A stretch of 7,485 nt of DNA, taken from an uncultured Lachnospiraceae bacterium. Lineage in GTDB: Bacteria; Bacillota; Clostridia; Lachnospirales; Lachnospiraceae. A program made the translations under genes and the position numbers. Numbering within the stretch: the first letter of the stretch is position 1; the number at the start of each line of letters is the position of its first letter. This document shows, one piece after another, positions 1 to 5,563 of this stretch. The stretch covers positions 1 to 7,485 of the forward strand of contig OMSM01000460.1 in NCBI GenBank assembly GCA_900313745.1, given 5' to 3'. A model generated the notes under the pieces. The model was not told the DNA's origin and did not search any database. It saw only the letters and a program-made list of their open reading frames with translations.

Positions 1-1014
1 CCGGTGGAGGGCGCGAGCCGGATTCTCGGCCGGCATTTGACGAAAGGAAGCGTGGTTGTCTTCGAATCCACGGTTTATCCCGGGGTGACGGAAGATATCT
101 GCGTGCCGATCCTGGAGAAGGAATCCGGCTTAAAGTGCGGCACGGATTTCAAGATCGGCTACTCGCCCGAGCGCATTAATCCCGGCGACAAGGTCCACAG
201 GCTGGACAGCATCGTGAAGATTGTCTCCGGCATGGATGAGGAGACGCTGGATACGGTAGCGAAGGTGTACGAGCTTGTGGTGGACGCCGGCGTTCACCGC
301 GCGGAGTCGATCAAGGTCGCGGAGGCCGCGAAGGTCATTGAGAACAGCCAGCGTGACATCAACATCGCTTTCATGAATGAGCTCTCCATCATTTTCCACC
401 GCATGGGAATCGACACCAAGGCGGTCCTGGAGGCGGCGGGAACCAAGTGGAACTTCCTGAAATTCTCCCCCGGCCTTGTGGGCGGGCACTGCATCGGCGT
501 GGATCCTTACTACCTGACCTATAAGGCGGAGGAGCTGGGCTATCACTCCCAGATTATTCTTTCCGGGCGCAGGATCAATGACGACATGGGCAGGTATGTG
601 GCGGAAAGCCTGGTGAAGGAGCTGATCCGCTGCGACATTCCCGTGAAGGGGGCAAGGGTCGCGATCCTCGGCTTCACCTTCAAGGAGAACTGCCCGGATA
701 CGCGCAACACCAGGGTTATTGATATCTATAACGAGCTCGGGGAGTACGGGATCACCCCCGTGGTCGTCGATCCGAGGGCGGACGCCGGCGAGGCGAAGCG
801 TCTCTACGGCATAGAGTTCGGGAGCATGGACGAAGTAAAGGATATGGATGCGGTGCTCTTCGCCGTGTGCCACCAGGATTTCACGGAGTACACTCCGGAC
901 AGCATCAGGCCGATGTTCAGTTCCGGGAACAGGACAAAGGTGCTCATCGATCTCAAGGGAATGTATAAGAGGGCGGACTTCCCCGCACCGGAGTGGGATT
1001 ACTGGCGCCTGTAA
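1..1014 (+). CDS. tviB: UDP-N-acetylglucosamine 6-dehydrogenase, TviB/WbpA type (5' end outside window)
   Basis: This enzyme oxidises C6 of a UDP-HexNAc (most likely UDP-GlcNAc) to the uronic acid with two NAD+, in the cytoplasm, supplying aminouronic acid for surface polysaccharide. The frame is open from base 1. The GTG at position 4 is not a credible start, because the N-terminal Rossmann domain with its GxGxxG motif is missing; roughly 90-95 residues should lie upstream of the window. Visible are the ESTVYPG and GYSPERINPGDK segments and the substrate loop KWNFLKFSPGLVGGHCIGVD, whose catalytic Cys codon is at 490-492. The C-terminal UDP-binding domain follows, with the GFTFKENCPDTRNTRV segment. 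The loop wording is that of the Vi-antigen/WbpA branch rather than UDP-glucose dehydrogenase or WecC, so UDP-GlcNAc is the preferred substrate, by family knowledge. The gene ends an upstream operon and is followed by a strong terminator. The family is near certain; the exact substrate is inferred. Confidence 0.93.
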   Translation, partial: PVEGASRILGRHLTKGSVVVFESTVYPGVTEDICVPILEKESGLKCGTDFKIGYSPERINPGDKVHRLDSIVKIVSGMDEETLDTVAKVYELVVDAGVHRAESIKVAEAAKVIENSQRDINIAFMNELSIIFHRMGIDTKAVLEAAGTKWNFLKFSPGLVGGHCIGVDPYYLTYKAEELGYHSQIILSGRRINDDMGRYVAESLVKELIRCDIPVKGARVAILGFTFKENCPDTRNTRVIDIYNELGEYGITPVVVDPRADAGEAKRLYGIEFGSMDEVKDMDAVLFAVCHQDFTEYTPDSIRPMFSSGNRTKVLIDLKGMYKRADFPAPEWDYWRL

Positions 1015-1060
1015 GCGGTAAGGACTTGTGCGAAGACCGCGGAATTCCGGATTATAATAC

Positions 1061-1114
1061 AACTGCTCCCCGGACCAGGAACCAGCGTCCTGTCCGGGGA
1101 GCAGTTTTTCTTTT
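1061..1114 (+). terminator. Strong intrinsic terminator after the dehydrogenase gene
   Basis: The arm CTGCTCCCCGGAC (1063-1075) is perfectly complementary to GTCCGGGGAGCAG (1092-1104). The helix can continue after a one-base bulge through AGGA/TCCT. The stem is followed directly by TTTTTCTTTT at 1105-1114. It lies 47 bases after the dehydrogenase stop and 22 bases before the stop of the convergent regulator gene. On the minus strand the exit side lacks a good T tract, so it should work mainly for plus-strand transcripts. Confidence 0.92.
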
Positions 1115-1135
1115 CCGCGTATTCCTTCCGGATGC

Positions 1136-1945
1136 TCAGCCGCGCTCTGATCCGCGGTTTGCGTACTCCGTGTCCAGCCAGCCGTTGGTCATCTCCGCCC
1201 AGCTGTACTGGCTCATGTATTCGCCCCGGTAGGTCGCGGCGCCGGTTTCCCCGGAGAGCCACTGGTAGTAATCACAGTCGATCAGCTCCGGGACGATGCC
1301 GATGCGGTTCCACTGGCGGACGACGGCGCTGCCCGCCCCGACGCTGTCCAGCACCTCGATGAGGTCGGTCCGGAGGTTCTTTAAGTAGGAGCGGTGCTGC
1401 TCGGGATCGTCGTTCTCCCAGAGAATGGCACAGAGCGCGTCGGTGGCGCAGAGAGCGCCCCTCCGGTCAATAAGGTAGGCAAGCATCTCCCTGGTCTTGT
1501 TGTAGCGGAAGCGCAGCGGGGCGTCCCCGGCGAAGACCTCGAAGTTGCCGAAGCACCGGGCCTTCAGAACCTTTGCCCTGCACGCAGCCACCGGCCTTCG
1601 AAGGTCGGCGAGCTCTCTCCGGATCTTGTCCGGGGTGACGGGCTTGGTGATATAGCCGCTTGCGTGAAGTGAGAAAGCGTCCCTCGCATACTCGTCATAT
1701 CCGGTCGTGAATATAATATTGGTTGAGGGGGAGATTCCGGTGATCTTCTTCGCAAGGGTGAGACCGTTCTCCCCGCTCAGGGAGATGTCGAGAAAAGCGA
1801 TGTCAAAACTGGTTCTGCCGGCCTCGGCCAGCGCTTCCGCCGCGGTTCGGAATCCCTTGATATCTGCTTCCGGGAGAAGCTTGTGCAGGGTGCGGATCAG
1901 GCCGTCGACTGCGACAGATTCATCATCAACGACGAGAATGTTCAT
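1136..1945 (-). CDS. Response regulator: receiver domain fused to a SARP-like winged-helix/short BTAD domain
   Basis: This is a 269-residue cytoplasmic two-component transcription regulator. Residues 1-118 form a CheY-like receiver: acidic pocket D7/D8, phospho-acceptor D53 in FLDIS, switch Thr at 80/81 and the conserved Lys-Pro at 101-102. After a linker, residues 131-195 read as an OmpR/SARP-type winged helix (FGNFEVFAGD, then a helical region rich in Leu and Arg). Residues 210-260 resemble a shortened bacterial transcriptional activation domain (DCDYYQWLSG and YRGEYMSQYSW). Full SARPs are longer, so this is the small receiver-SARP type I associate with Clostridia. The ATG start has an AGGAG ribosome site six bases upstream (1952-1956). 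The gene is divergent from the histidine kinase gene, its likely partner, and converges on the dehydrogenase. Its targets are unknown; the neighbouring polysaccharide operons and its own promoter region are candidates. The receiver assignment is certain, the SARP/BTAD label is probable. Confidence 0.9.
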   Translation of the reverse strand: MNILVVDDESVAVDGLIRTLHKLLPEADIKGFRTAAEALAEAGRTSFDIAFLDISLSGENGLTLAKKITGISPSTNIIFTTGYDEYARDAFSLHASGYITKPVTPDKIRRELADLRRPVAACRAKVLKARCFGNFEVFAGDAPLRFRYNKTREMLAYLIDRRGALCATDALCAILWENDDPEQHRSYLKNLRTDLIEVLDSVGAGSAVVRQWNRIGIVPELIDCDYYQWLSGETGAATYRGEYMSQYSWAEMTNGWLDTEYANRGSERG

Positions 1946-1951
1946 GGCATG

Positions 1952-1956
1952 CTCCT
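1952..1956 (-). promoter_or_regulatory. Ribosome binding site of the response regulator gene
   Basis: AGGAG on the minus strand lies six bases before the ATG at 1945-1943. Another ATG falls inside the spacer but runs into TGA within two codons, so the site fixes the annotated start. The site lies about nine bases after the 3' arm of the leader hairpin at 1966-1978. Confidence 0.8.
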
Positions 1957-1960
1957 AAAG

Positions 1961-1983
1961 AAAACGCGGCTTCGCCGCTTTTT
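1961..1983 (-). terminator. Small terminator/attenuator-like hairpin in the leader of the response regulator gene
   Basis: The inverted repeat GCGGC-TTC-GCCGC (1966-1978) is flanked by AAAA on one side and TTTTT on the other, so it has terminator shape in both directions. In the plus direction it ends in five Ts. In the minus direction it reads GCGGC-GAA-GCCGC followed by GTTTTCTTT, directly before the ribosome site. Its core on that strand contains GCGAAGC, known for forming an unusually stable mini-hairpin. Regulator mRNA starting at the proposed upstream promoter must cross it, so it could attenuate the regulator or insulate the divergent promoters. The stem is only 5 bp, so efficiency is uncertain. 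Confidence 0.5.
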
Positions 1984-2000
1984 GCCCGTTAACGCATAAG

Positions 2001-2017
2001 AACCTGCGGTGCAAGTT
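2001..2017. promoter_or_regulatory. Imperfect palindrome, candidate operator between the divergent regulator and kinase genes
   Basis: AACCTGC-GGT-GCAAGTT is a 17-base dyad with six of seven positions matching between arms. It lies just downstream of the proposed minus-strand -10 (2030-2035) and about 30-50 bases upstream of the proposed plus-strand -10 (2049-2054). A bound protein could block the regulator promoter and influence the kinase promoter. The dyad is visible; its use as an operator is inference. Confidence 0.35.
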
Positions 2018-2034
2018 CTGTTACGTTACATTAT
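2015..2034. repeat. Four tandem GTTAC-like pentamers in the divergent promoter region
   Basis: The stretch reads GTTCT, GTTAC, GTTAC, ATTAT in immediate succession. Two copies are identical and the outer two differ at two positions each. Five-base spacing places every second copy on the same DNA face. SARP-type regulators are known to bind direct repeats near promoters, which makes this a candidate binding site for the adjacent regulator, although the usual spacing of SARP sites differs. The last pentamer overlaps the proposed minus-strand -10. Confidence 0.35.
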
Positions 2035-2035
2035 A
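2030..2035 (-). promoter_or_regulatory. Candidate -10 element for the response regulator gene
   Basis: A perfect TATAAT is read on the minus strand about 85 bases upstream of the regulator start codon. No good TTGACA-like -35 is found 16-18 bases further upstream, so the promoter may depend on an activator. The expected transcript would begin near 2023 and carry the palindrome and the leader hairpin. Confidence 0.45.
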
Positions 2036-2048
2036 CCCCGATGGCGGG

Positions 2049-2054
2049 TATACT
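2049..2054 (+). promoter_or_regulatory. Candidate -10 element for the histidine kinase gene
   Basis: TATACT lies about 65 bases before the kinase start. The hexamer 17 bases upstream, TTACAT at 2026-2031, is a poor -35. The same TATACT hexamer is used in the better promoter at 3495-3500. It is back to back with the minus-strand TATAAT, only 13 bases away, so the two promoters probably compete. Confidence 0.4.
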
Positions 2055-2119
2055 ATAGATATTTACAGGTTTTTTGCCGAATTTGTACAGATTATCAGCT
2101 TAGCGGACGGGGGTGCTCC

Positions 2120-3400
2120 ATGATTAAGGAAAGCATGGCTGTTATTGTCGCCGAAACGTTTGCGTCGATGATTCCTCTTATTCTGATCGTCGGATATCTT
2201 ACGACAGGGGAGAGGAGCCGACGGGCCCAGCGCGTGTTTTTCTGGCTTTCCGCGATGAATTTCCTTCTTCTTGTCTCGGACATCGCGGAGATCATCCTGT
2301 GGGAGCGAAGGATGACCGGCCTGCAGAATGTCATGTCCGTCATCGGATACTTTGCTTACTGGATGATCCTCGGCCTGTTCTCCTCCTATGTCTACATCGT
2401 GGTGAACAGGTATACGGAAGCGAAGAACTGGCCCTTCGCCATCGCCTGGGTGCTGTCCGTAACCGGTATCCTCAGCTGGTCTCTTTCCCTGTTCAACCAC
2501 ACGATTGCCTATTACGACGCTGCCGGCAATTTCATGCGCGGTCCGTATTATTTCCTCGGCCAGGTTCCCGGCGTGATGCTGATTGTACTTGTTGCATCGC
2601 TGGTTTTCCGCTACAGAAGGGAGCTCGGGCCCGGTGAGAGTTTTTCCCTCTTCATCTACATTTTCGTTCCGGCCATAGCGGCGCTCATAAGATACAGGAT
2701 TACCACCTTCCCCATTCTCTACATGGCCATGACGATGAGCCTTCTGGTGATCTATGTGAACGTCCATATGAGGCGGGACAGGGAGTTTTATCTTCAGGAG
2801 GCGCTTCTTGCGGAAAACCGCATCTCCATCATGCTCTCCCAGGTGCAGCCCCACTTTATCTACAACTGCCTGAACGCGATCTATTATCTCTGCGACAAAG
2901 ATCCGGAGGAGGCCCAGGAGGCGATCTCCTCCTTCTCTGATTACTTAAGAGGCAATCTGGACAGCTTAAGCCATTCCGGAAACATTCCCTTTGGGAAGGA
3001 GATGGAGCACGTCGACTGCTACCTGAGGCTGGAGAAAATGCGCTTCGGGGACGAACTCAGGGTTGAGGAGGATATTGAGGCGGAGGATTTCGACATTCCC
3101 GCGATCACGGTACAGCCGCTCGTGGAGAACGCCGTGAAGCACGGTGTCACCACGAACGGGGGAGGAACGGTCTATATCGGGACAAGAGAGGAAGGCAGGG
3201 AGTACATCATCACCGTCCGGGATGACGGAAAGGGATATGATCCCGGGCAGAGGACAGCCGAAGACGGGGAAGGGCACGGACACCGGCATATCGGGCTGGA
3301 GAACGTGCGGGAGAGAATAGAGCGGATGTGCGGAGGCTCGCTGGAGATAAGAAGTGCACCGGGCAGAGGGACGGAAGCGGTGATCCACCTGCCGAAGTAA
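2120..3400 (+). CDS. LytS/YpdA-type sensor histidine kinase with seven-helix membrane sensor
   Basis: This 426-residue membrane sensor autophosphorylates and should phosphorylate the divergently encoded response regulator. About seven hydrophobic helices fill residues 8-216 (near 8-27, 38-60, 72-96, 104-125, 147-165, 174-191, 196-216), with no large extracellular domain. The His_kinase (PF06580-type) segment follows, with QVQPHFIYN and phospho-acceptor H245. The ATPase domain shows the N box with N337 in QPLVENAVKHG, the D box DDGKGYD at 368-374 and the G box region HIGLENVRERI at 390-400. The frame is open upstream to 2009, but those extra 37 residues lack membrane character and would start ahead of the proposed promoter. 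ATG 2120 has a weak GGGGGTG ribosome site; ATG 2135, with AAGGA four bases upstream, is an alternative that removes five residues. The ligand is unknown. All catalytic residues are present, so the kinase looks functional. Confidence 0.92.
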   Translation: MIKESMAVIVAETFASMIPLILIVGYLTTGERSRRAQRVFFWLSAMNFLLLVSDIAEIILWERRMTGLQNVMSVIGYFAYWMILGLFSSYVYIVVNRYTEAKNWPFAIAWVLSVTGILSWSLSLFNHTIAYYDAAGNFMRGPYYFLGQVPGVMLIVLVASLVFRYRRELGPGESFSLFIYIFVPAIAALIRYRITTFPILYMAMTMSLLVIYVNVHMRRDREFYLQEALLAENRISIMLSQVQPHFIYNCLNAIYYLCDKDPEEAQEAISSFSDYLRGNLDSLSHSGNIPFGKEMEHVDCYLRLEKMRFGDELRVEEDIEAEDFDIPAITVQPLVENAVKHGVTTNGGGTVYIGTREEGREYIITVRDDGKGYDPGQRTAEDGEGHGHRHIGLENVRERIERMCGGSLEIRSAPGRGTEAVIHLPK

Positions 3401-3416
3401 GAGGGAGTGCCGGAAG

Positions 3417-3468
3417 GGACCCGGCGTACCGGGCGGCGCGGGGAGCGCGGCAGCGGTGCGCCGGGTCC
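3417..3468 (+). terminator. GC-rich long hairpin after the kinase gene, terminator-like but without a T tract
   Basis: The arms GGACCCGGCGTACCG (3417-3431) and CGGTGCGCCGGGTCC (3454-3468) pair over 15 positions with a single G-T wobble, around a 22-base GC-rich loop. The structure begins 16 bases after the kinase stop. It is followed by TATTCGTC rather than a run of T, so it is not a canonical intrinsic terminator. It may act as an mRNA 3'-end stabiliser, an inefficient terminator or a protein-binding dyad. It lies directly upstream of the epimerase promoter. Confidence 0.55.
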
Positions 3469-3491
3469 TATTCGTCAACGGACCGGGAATA

Positions 3492-3500
3492 TGGTATACT
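3492..3500 (+). promoter_or_regulatory. Extended -10 promoter for the epimerase operon
   Basis: TGGTATACT combines a TG extended element with a TATACT hexamer (3495-3500). The region 17 bases upstream (3472-3477, TCGTCA) is a poor -35, which an extended -10 can tolerate. Transcription would begin near 3507, leaving an AT-rich leader of about 60 bases before the ATG at 3566. This marks the start of a new operon, separate from the kinase gene. Confidence 0.6.
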
Positions 3501-3527
3501 TTTTAAGTTAATATTCTCTTTTGATTA

Positions 3528-3565
3528 GCAGATATTGTGGTTTCATCTGCGGAAAGGTGCCAGAT
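3528..3565 (+). promoter_or_regulatory. Leader with two mutually exclusive small hairpins around the epimerase ribosome site
   Basis: ATCTGC at 3545-3550 can pair with GCAGAT at 3528-3533 (6 bp, 11-base loop), leaving the ribosome site GGAAAGGTG at 3551-3559 free. Its first five bases can instead pair with a second CAGAT at 3561-3565, placing the ribosome site in the loop next to the start codon. The two pairings exclude each other. The stems are short, so a regulatory role is only a possibility. Confidence 0.3.
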
Positions 3566-4540
3566 ATGGCGTTCAGGCAGTTACAGTTTCCGGAGGACAG
3601 TGTTTTTCTTGTGACAGGCGGTGCGGGATTTATCGGATCAAATCTCTGCGAGGCGATCCTGGAAATGGGATACACGGTGCGATGCCTCGACAACCTCTCC
3701 ACGGGACACATCGAGAACATCGAGCCCTTCATGGACAATCCCCTCTTTACTTTCCTGAAGGAGGACATCCGTGATCTCGAGGCCTGCATGAAGGCCTGCG
3801 ACGGTGTCAGTTACGTCCTCAATGAGGCGGCGTGGGGAAGTGTGCCGCGAAGCATCGAGATGCCTCTTCTCTACGAGGAGATCAACATCCGCGGAACGCT
3901 GAACATGATGGAGGCCGCGAGGCAGAAGGGCGTGAAGAAGTTCGTCTATGCCTCCAGCTCCTCGGTGTACGGGGATTCCACGGTGCTCCCGAAGAAAGAG
4001 GGAGGGGAGGGAAAACTCCTGTCTCCCTATGCCCTGACCAAGCGCACCGACGAGGAATACGGGCATCTCTACAAGACGCTCTACGGGCTGGACACCTACG
4101 GCCTTCGCTATTTCAACGTCTTCGGGCGCAGGCAGGATCCCAACGGAGCCTACGCGGCGGTTATTCCGAAGTTCTTAAAACTTCTCCTCGCCGGGGAGAC
4201 GCCGACCATCAACGGCGACGGAATGCAGAGCCGCGACTTTACCTATGTCGACAATGTCATCGAGGGCAATCTGCGCGCATGCCTGGCTCCGTCGGAAGCT
4301 GCCGGTGAGGCCTACAACATCGGCGCTGGCGGAAGGGAGTACCTGATCGATGTCTACAGACATCTCTGCGAGGCCCTCGGAATAGAGAGAGAGCCGGTTT
4401 ACGGGCCGCCCAGGGCGGGAGATATCCGGGATTCCAACGCGGATATCTCCAAGGCGAGAGAGAAGCTCGGCTACGATCCCTCCTATGATTTCCGGGCGGG
4501 AATCACCGAGGCAATCGCGTGGTACAGGGCGAACCTTTGA
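3566..4540 (+). CDS. NAD-dependent UDP-sugar 4-epimerase, TviC/WbpP-like extended SDR
   Basis: This is a 324-residue cytoplasmic extended short-chain dehydrogenase/reductase. It probably interconverts UDP-GlcNAc(A) and UDP-GalNAc(A) at C4, as in TviC and WbpP, the usual partners of TviB/WbpA dehydrogenases. Visible are the NAD-binding GGAGFIG (18-24), the Ser cluster ASSSSVYG (129-136), the catalytic pair Y155-x3-K159 in SPYALTK, RYFNVFGRRQDPNGAYA (181-197) and the late SRDFTYVDNV motif. The segment usually written HQAALGSVPRS is NEAAWGSVPRS here (86-96), so the usual His is Asn; this may mark a subfamily with different specificity. The frame is open to a TTG at 3521, but ATG 3566 is preferred: it has AAAGGTG just upstream and starts close to the Rossmann strand. 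It is the first gene of its operon; 49 bases separate it from the formyltransferase gene. Fold and epimerase class are firm, substrate is inferred. Confidence 0.88.
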   Translation: MAFRQLQFPEDSVFLVTGGAGFIGSNLCEAILEMGYTVRCLDNLSTGHIENIEPFMDNPLFTFLKEDIRDLEACMKACDGVSYVLNEAAWGSVPRSIEMPLLYEEINIRGTLNMMEAARQKGVKKFVYASSSSVYGDSTVLPKKEGGEGKLLSPYALTKRTDEEYGHLYKTLYGLDTYGLRYFNVFGRRQDPNGAYAAVIPKFLKLLLAGETPTINGDGMQSRDFTYVDNVIEGNLRACLAPSEAAGEAYNIGAGGREYLIDVYRHLCEALGIEREPVYGPPRAGDIRDSNADISKAREKLGYDPSYDFRAGITEAIAWYRANL

Positions 4541-4576
4541 CAAAGGGACTGCTTCGCCGGCTGCGGAGTAAGCCGC

Positions 4577-4583
4577 ACGGAGG
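4577..4583 (+). promoter_or_regulatory. Ribosome binding site of the formyltransferase gene
   Basis: ACGGAGG, a near-perfect anti-16S match, lies six bases before the ATG at 4590 and fixes that start. A tiny GCGG/CCGC dyad (4563-4576) lies immediately upstream. No promoter or terminator is seen in the 49-base gap after the epimerase, consistent with one transcript. Confidence 0.85.
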
Positions 4584-4589
4584 TTTGAA

Positions 4590-5555
4590 ATGCATTATCA
4601 TCTGGTGATATTCGGGGTTAAGGACACCACGGAGGATGTCCTGAGGCATATCACGGGGAAGGGATACACCGTGGACCTCCTGGTGACCATCGACCCCGAG
4701 GTGCTCTCCCATAACCAGGTCTCCGGTTTCTCCCCTTTGGGGGAGGCCGCGAAGGAGCTGGGAATCCCGGTCTGGTATACAAAGAGCTACGGATTCAGGG
4801 ATGAGCGCAGCGCGGAGTTTTTCGCCGGGAACAGTTTTGACCTCGGAATTACCTCGGGCTGGCAGAGGCTCATCCCGGGGAATGTGCTGGACGCGTTTTC
4901 CAAAGGGATATTCGGGTTCCACGGCAACAGCGGGTATCTTCCCTTCGGAAGGGGACGCTCACCGCTCAACTGGTCGATCATCCTGGGCGACACCAGGTTC
5001 AACCTGAACCTCTTCCGCTACGACGAGGAGGCGGACAGCCCGAATATCTTCGCGACGGAGATGTTCCAGATCACCCCCTATGACGACATCCGAAGCTGCC
5101 AGTACAAGAACACCATTATCCAGATGAGGCTGATCGACAGGCTGCTCCTCGCGGATGCGGCCGGGGAGATCACGATCCGCAGGGAATCGAAGGACTTCGA
5201 TTCCTGGTACGGCAAGCGCACCGCGGAGGACGGGAAGATCGATTTCCACGCGAGGACGAGGGAGATCTACAACCTCATCCGCGGCGTCTCCGCGCCTTTC
5301 CCCGGGGCTTTCTGCCATGCGGCGGATCCCGAGGCCGGAGAAACCGGAGCCGTAGGAGCAGATGCGGCAGGGGAGAAGGTCATCGTCTGGGAGGCGAAGC
5401 CCTTTGACGAGGTGATCGACTTCTCGGGGTACGCCCCGGGAGAGATCGTCTGCGTCTTTGACGACAAGCCTGTTGTGCGGACAGTGGACGGGTCGCTGCT
5501 GATCTCCCGCTATGAGAGCCGCCTTGCGCTGAAGCCGGGAATGATCCTGGAGTAA
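4590..5555 (+). CDS. Formyltransferase-fold protein, putative sugar-nucleotide N-formyltransferase
   Basis: This is a 321-residue cytoplasmic protein of the methionyl-tRNA formyltransferase fold. Members acting on sugars move a formyl group from N10-formyl-tetrahydrofolate to the amine of a UDP- or dTDP-amino sugar (ArnA N-domain, VioF, FdtF). The N-terminal domain shows DLGITSGWQRLIP (84-96), the H of FHGNSGYLPFGRGRSP at 111 and D149 in EEADSPNIF, matching the His and Asp of the catalytic triad. The usual Asn two residues before the His is Gly109. A C-terminal domain of the FMT type follows, with KRTAEDGKIDF (209-219) and IYNLIRGVSAPFPGAF (226-241). An Ala/Gly/Glu-rich loop near 243-262 interrupts it. 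It lies between epimerase and deacetylase genes, so an amino-sugar substrate is more likely than initiator tRNA. The fold is sure; the reaction is inferred, and loss of the Asn leaves room for another role. Confidence 0.82.
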   Translation: MHYHLVIFGVKDTTEDVLRHITGKGYTVDLLVTIDPEVLSHNQVSGFSPLGEAAKELGIPVWYTKSYGFRDERSAEFFAGNSFDLGITSGWQRLIPGNVLDAFSKGIFGFHGNSGYLPFGRGRSPLNWSIILGDTRFNLNLFRYDEEADSPNIFATEMFQITPYDDIRSCQYKNTIIQMRLIDRLLLADAAGEITIRRESKDFDSWYGKRTAEDGKIDFHARTREIYNLIRGVSAPFPGAFCHAADPEAGETGAVGADAAGEKVIVWEAKPFDEVIDFSGYAPGEIVCVFDDKPVVRTVDGSLLISRYESRLALKPGMILE

Positions 5556-5563
5556 AGATATCG

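Noticed and set aside
1053..1058. Perfect TATAAT after the dehydrogenase gene
   Set aside because: The only -35-like hexamer (TTGTGC, 1026-1031) is 21 bases away and the terminator follows within a few bases, so any transcript would end at once.
130..1062. Long minus-strand open frame (310 codons) opposite the dehydrogenase gene
   Set aside because: It lies wholly antisense to a strongly recognised enzyme, its product resembles no family I know, and long antisense frames are expected in GC-rich coding DNA.
2009..2119. Upstream extension of the kinase frame by 37 codons
   Set aside because: It would start before the proposed -10 at 2049-2054, lacks a ribosome site, and adds an Arg/Tyr/Cys-rich tail unlike a sensor N-terminus.
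2063..2854. Minus-strand open frame (263 codons) opposite the kinase gene
   Set aside because: The product is rich in His, Arg and Gly without domain features, and it is antisense to a kinase gene with all motifs intact.
3521..3565. TTG start extending the epimerase by 15 codons
   Set aside because: There is no ribosome site before the TTG, whereas ATG 3566 has one and gives the usual N-terminus for this SDR family.
4541..4589. Possible terminator between the epimerase and formyltransferase genes
   Set aside because: Only a 4-bp dyad (4563-4576) is present with no T tract, and the gap is short; read-through is expected.
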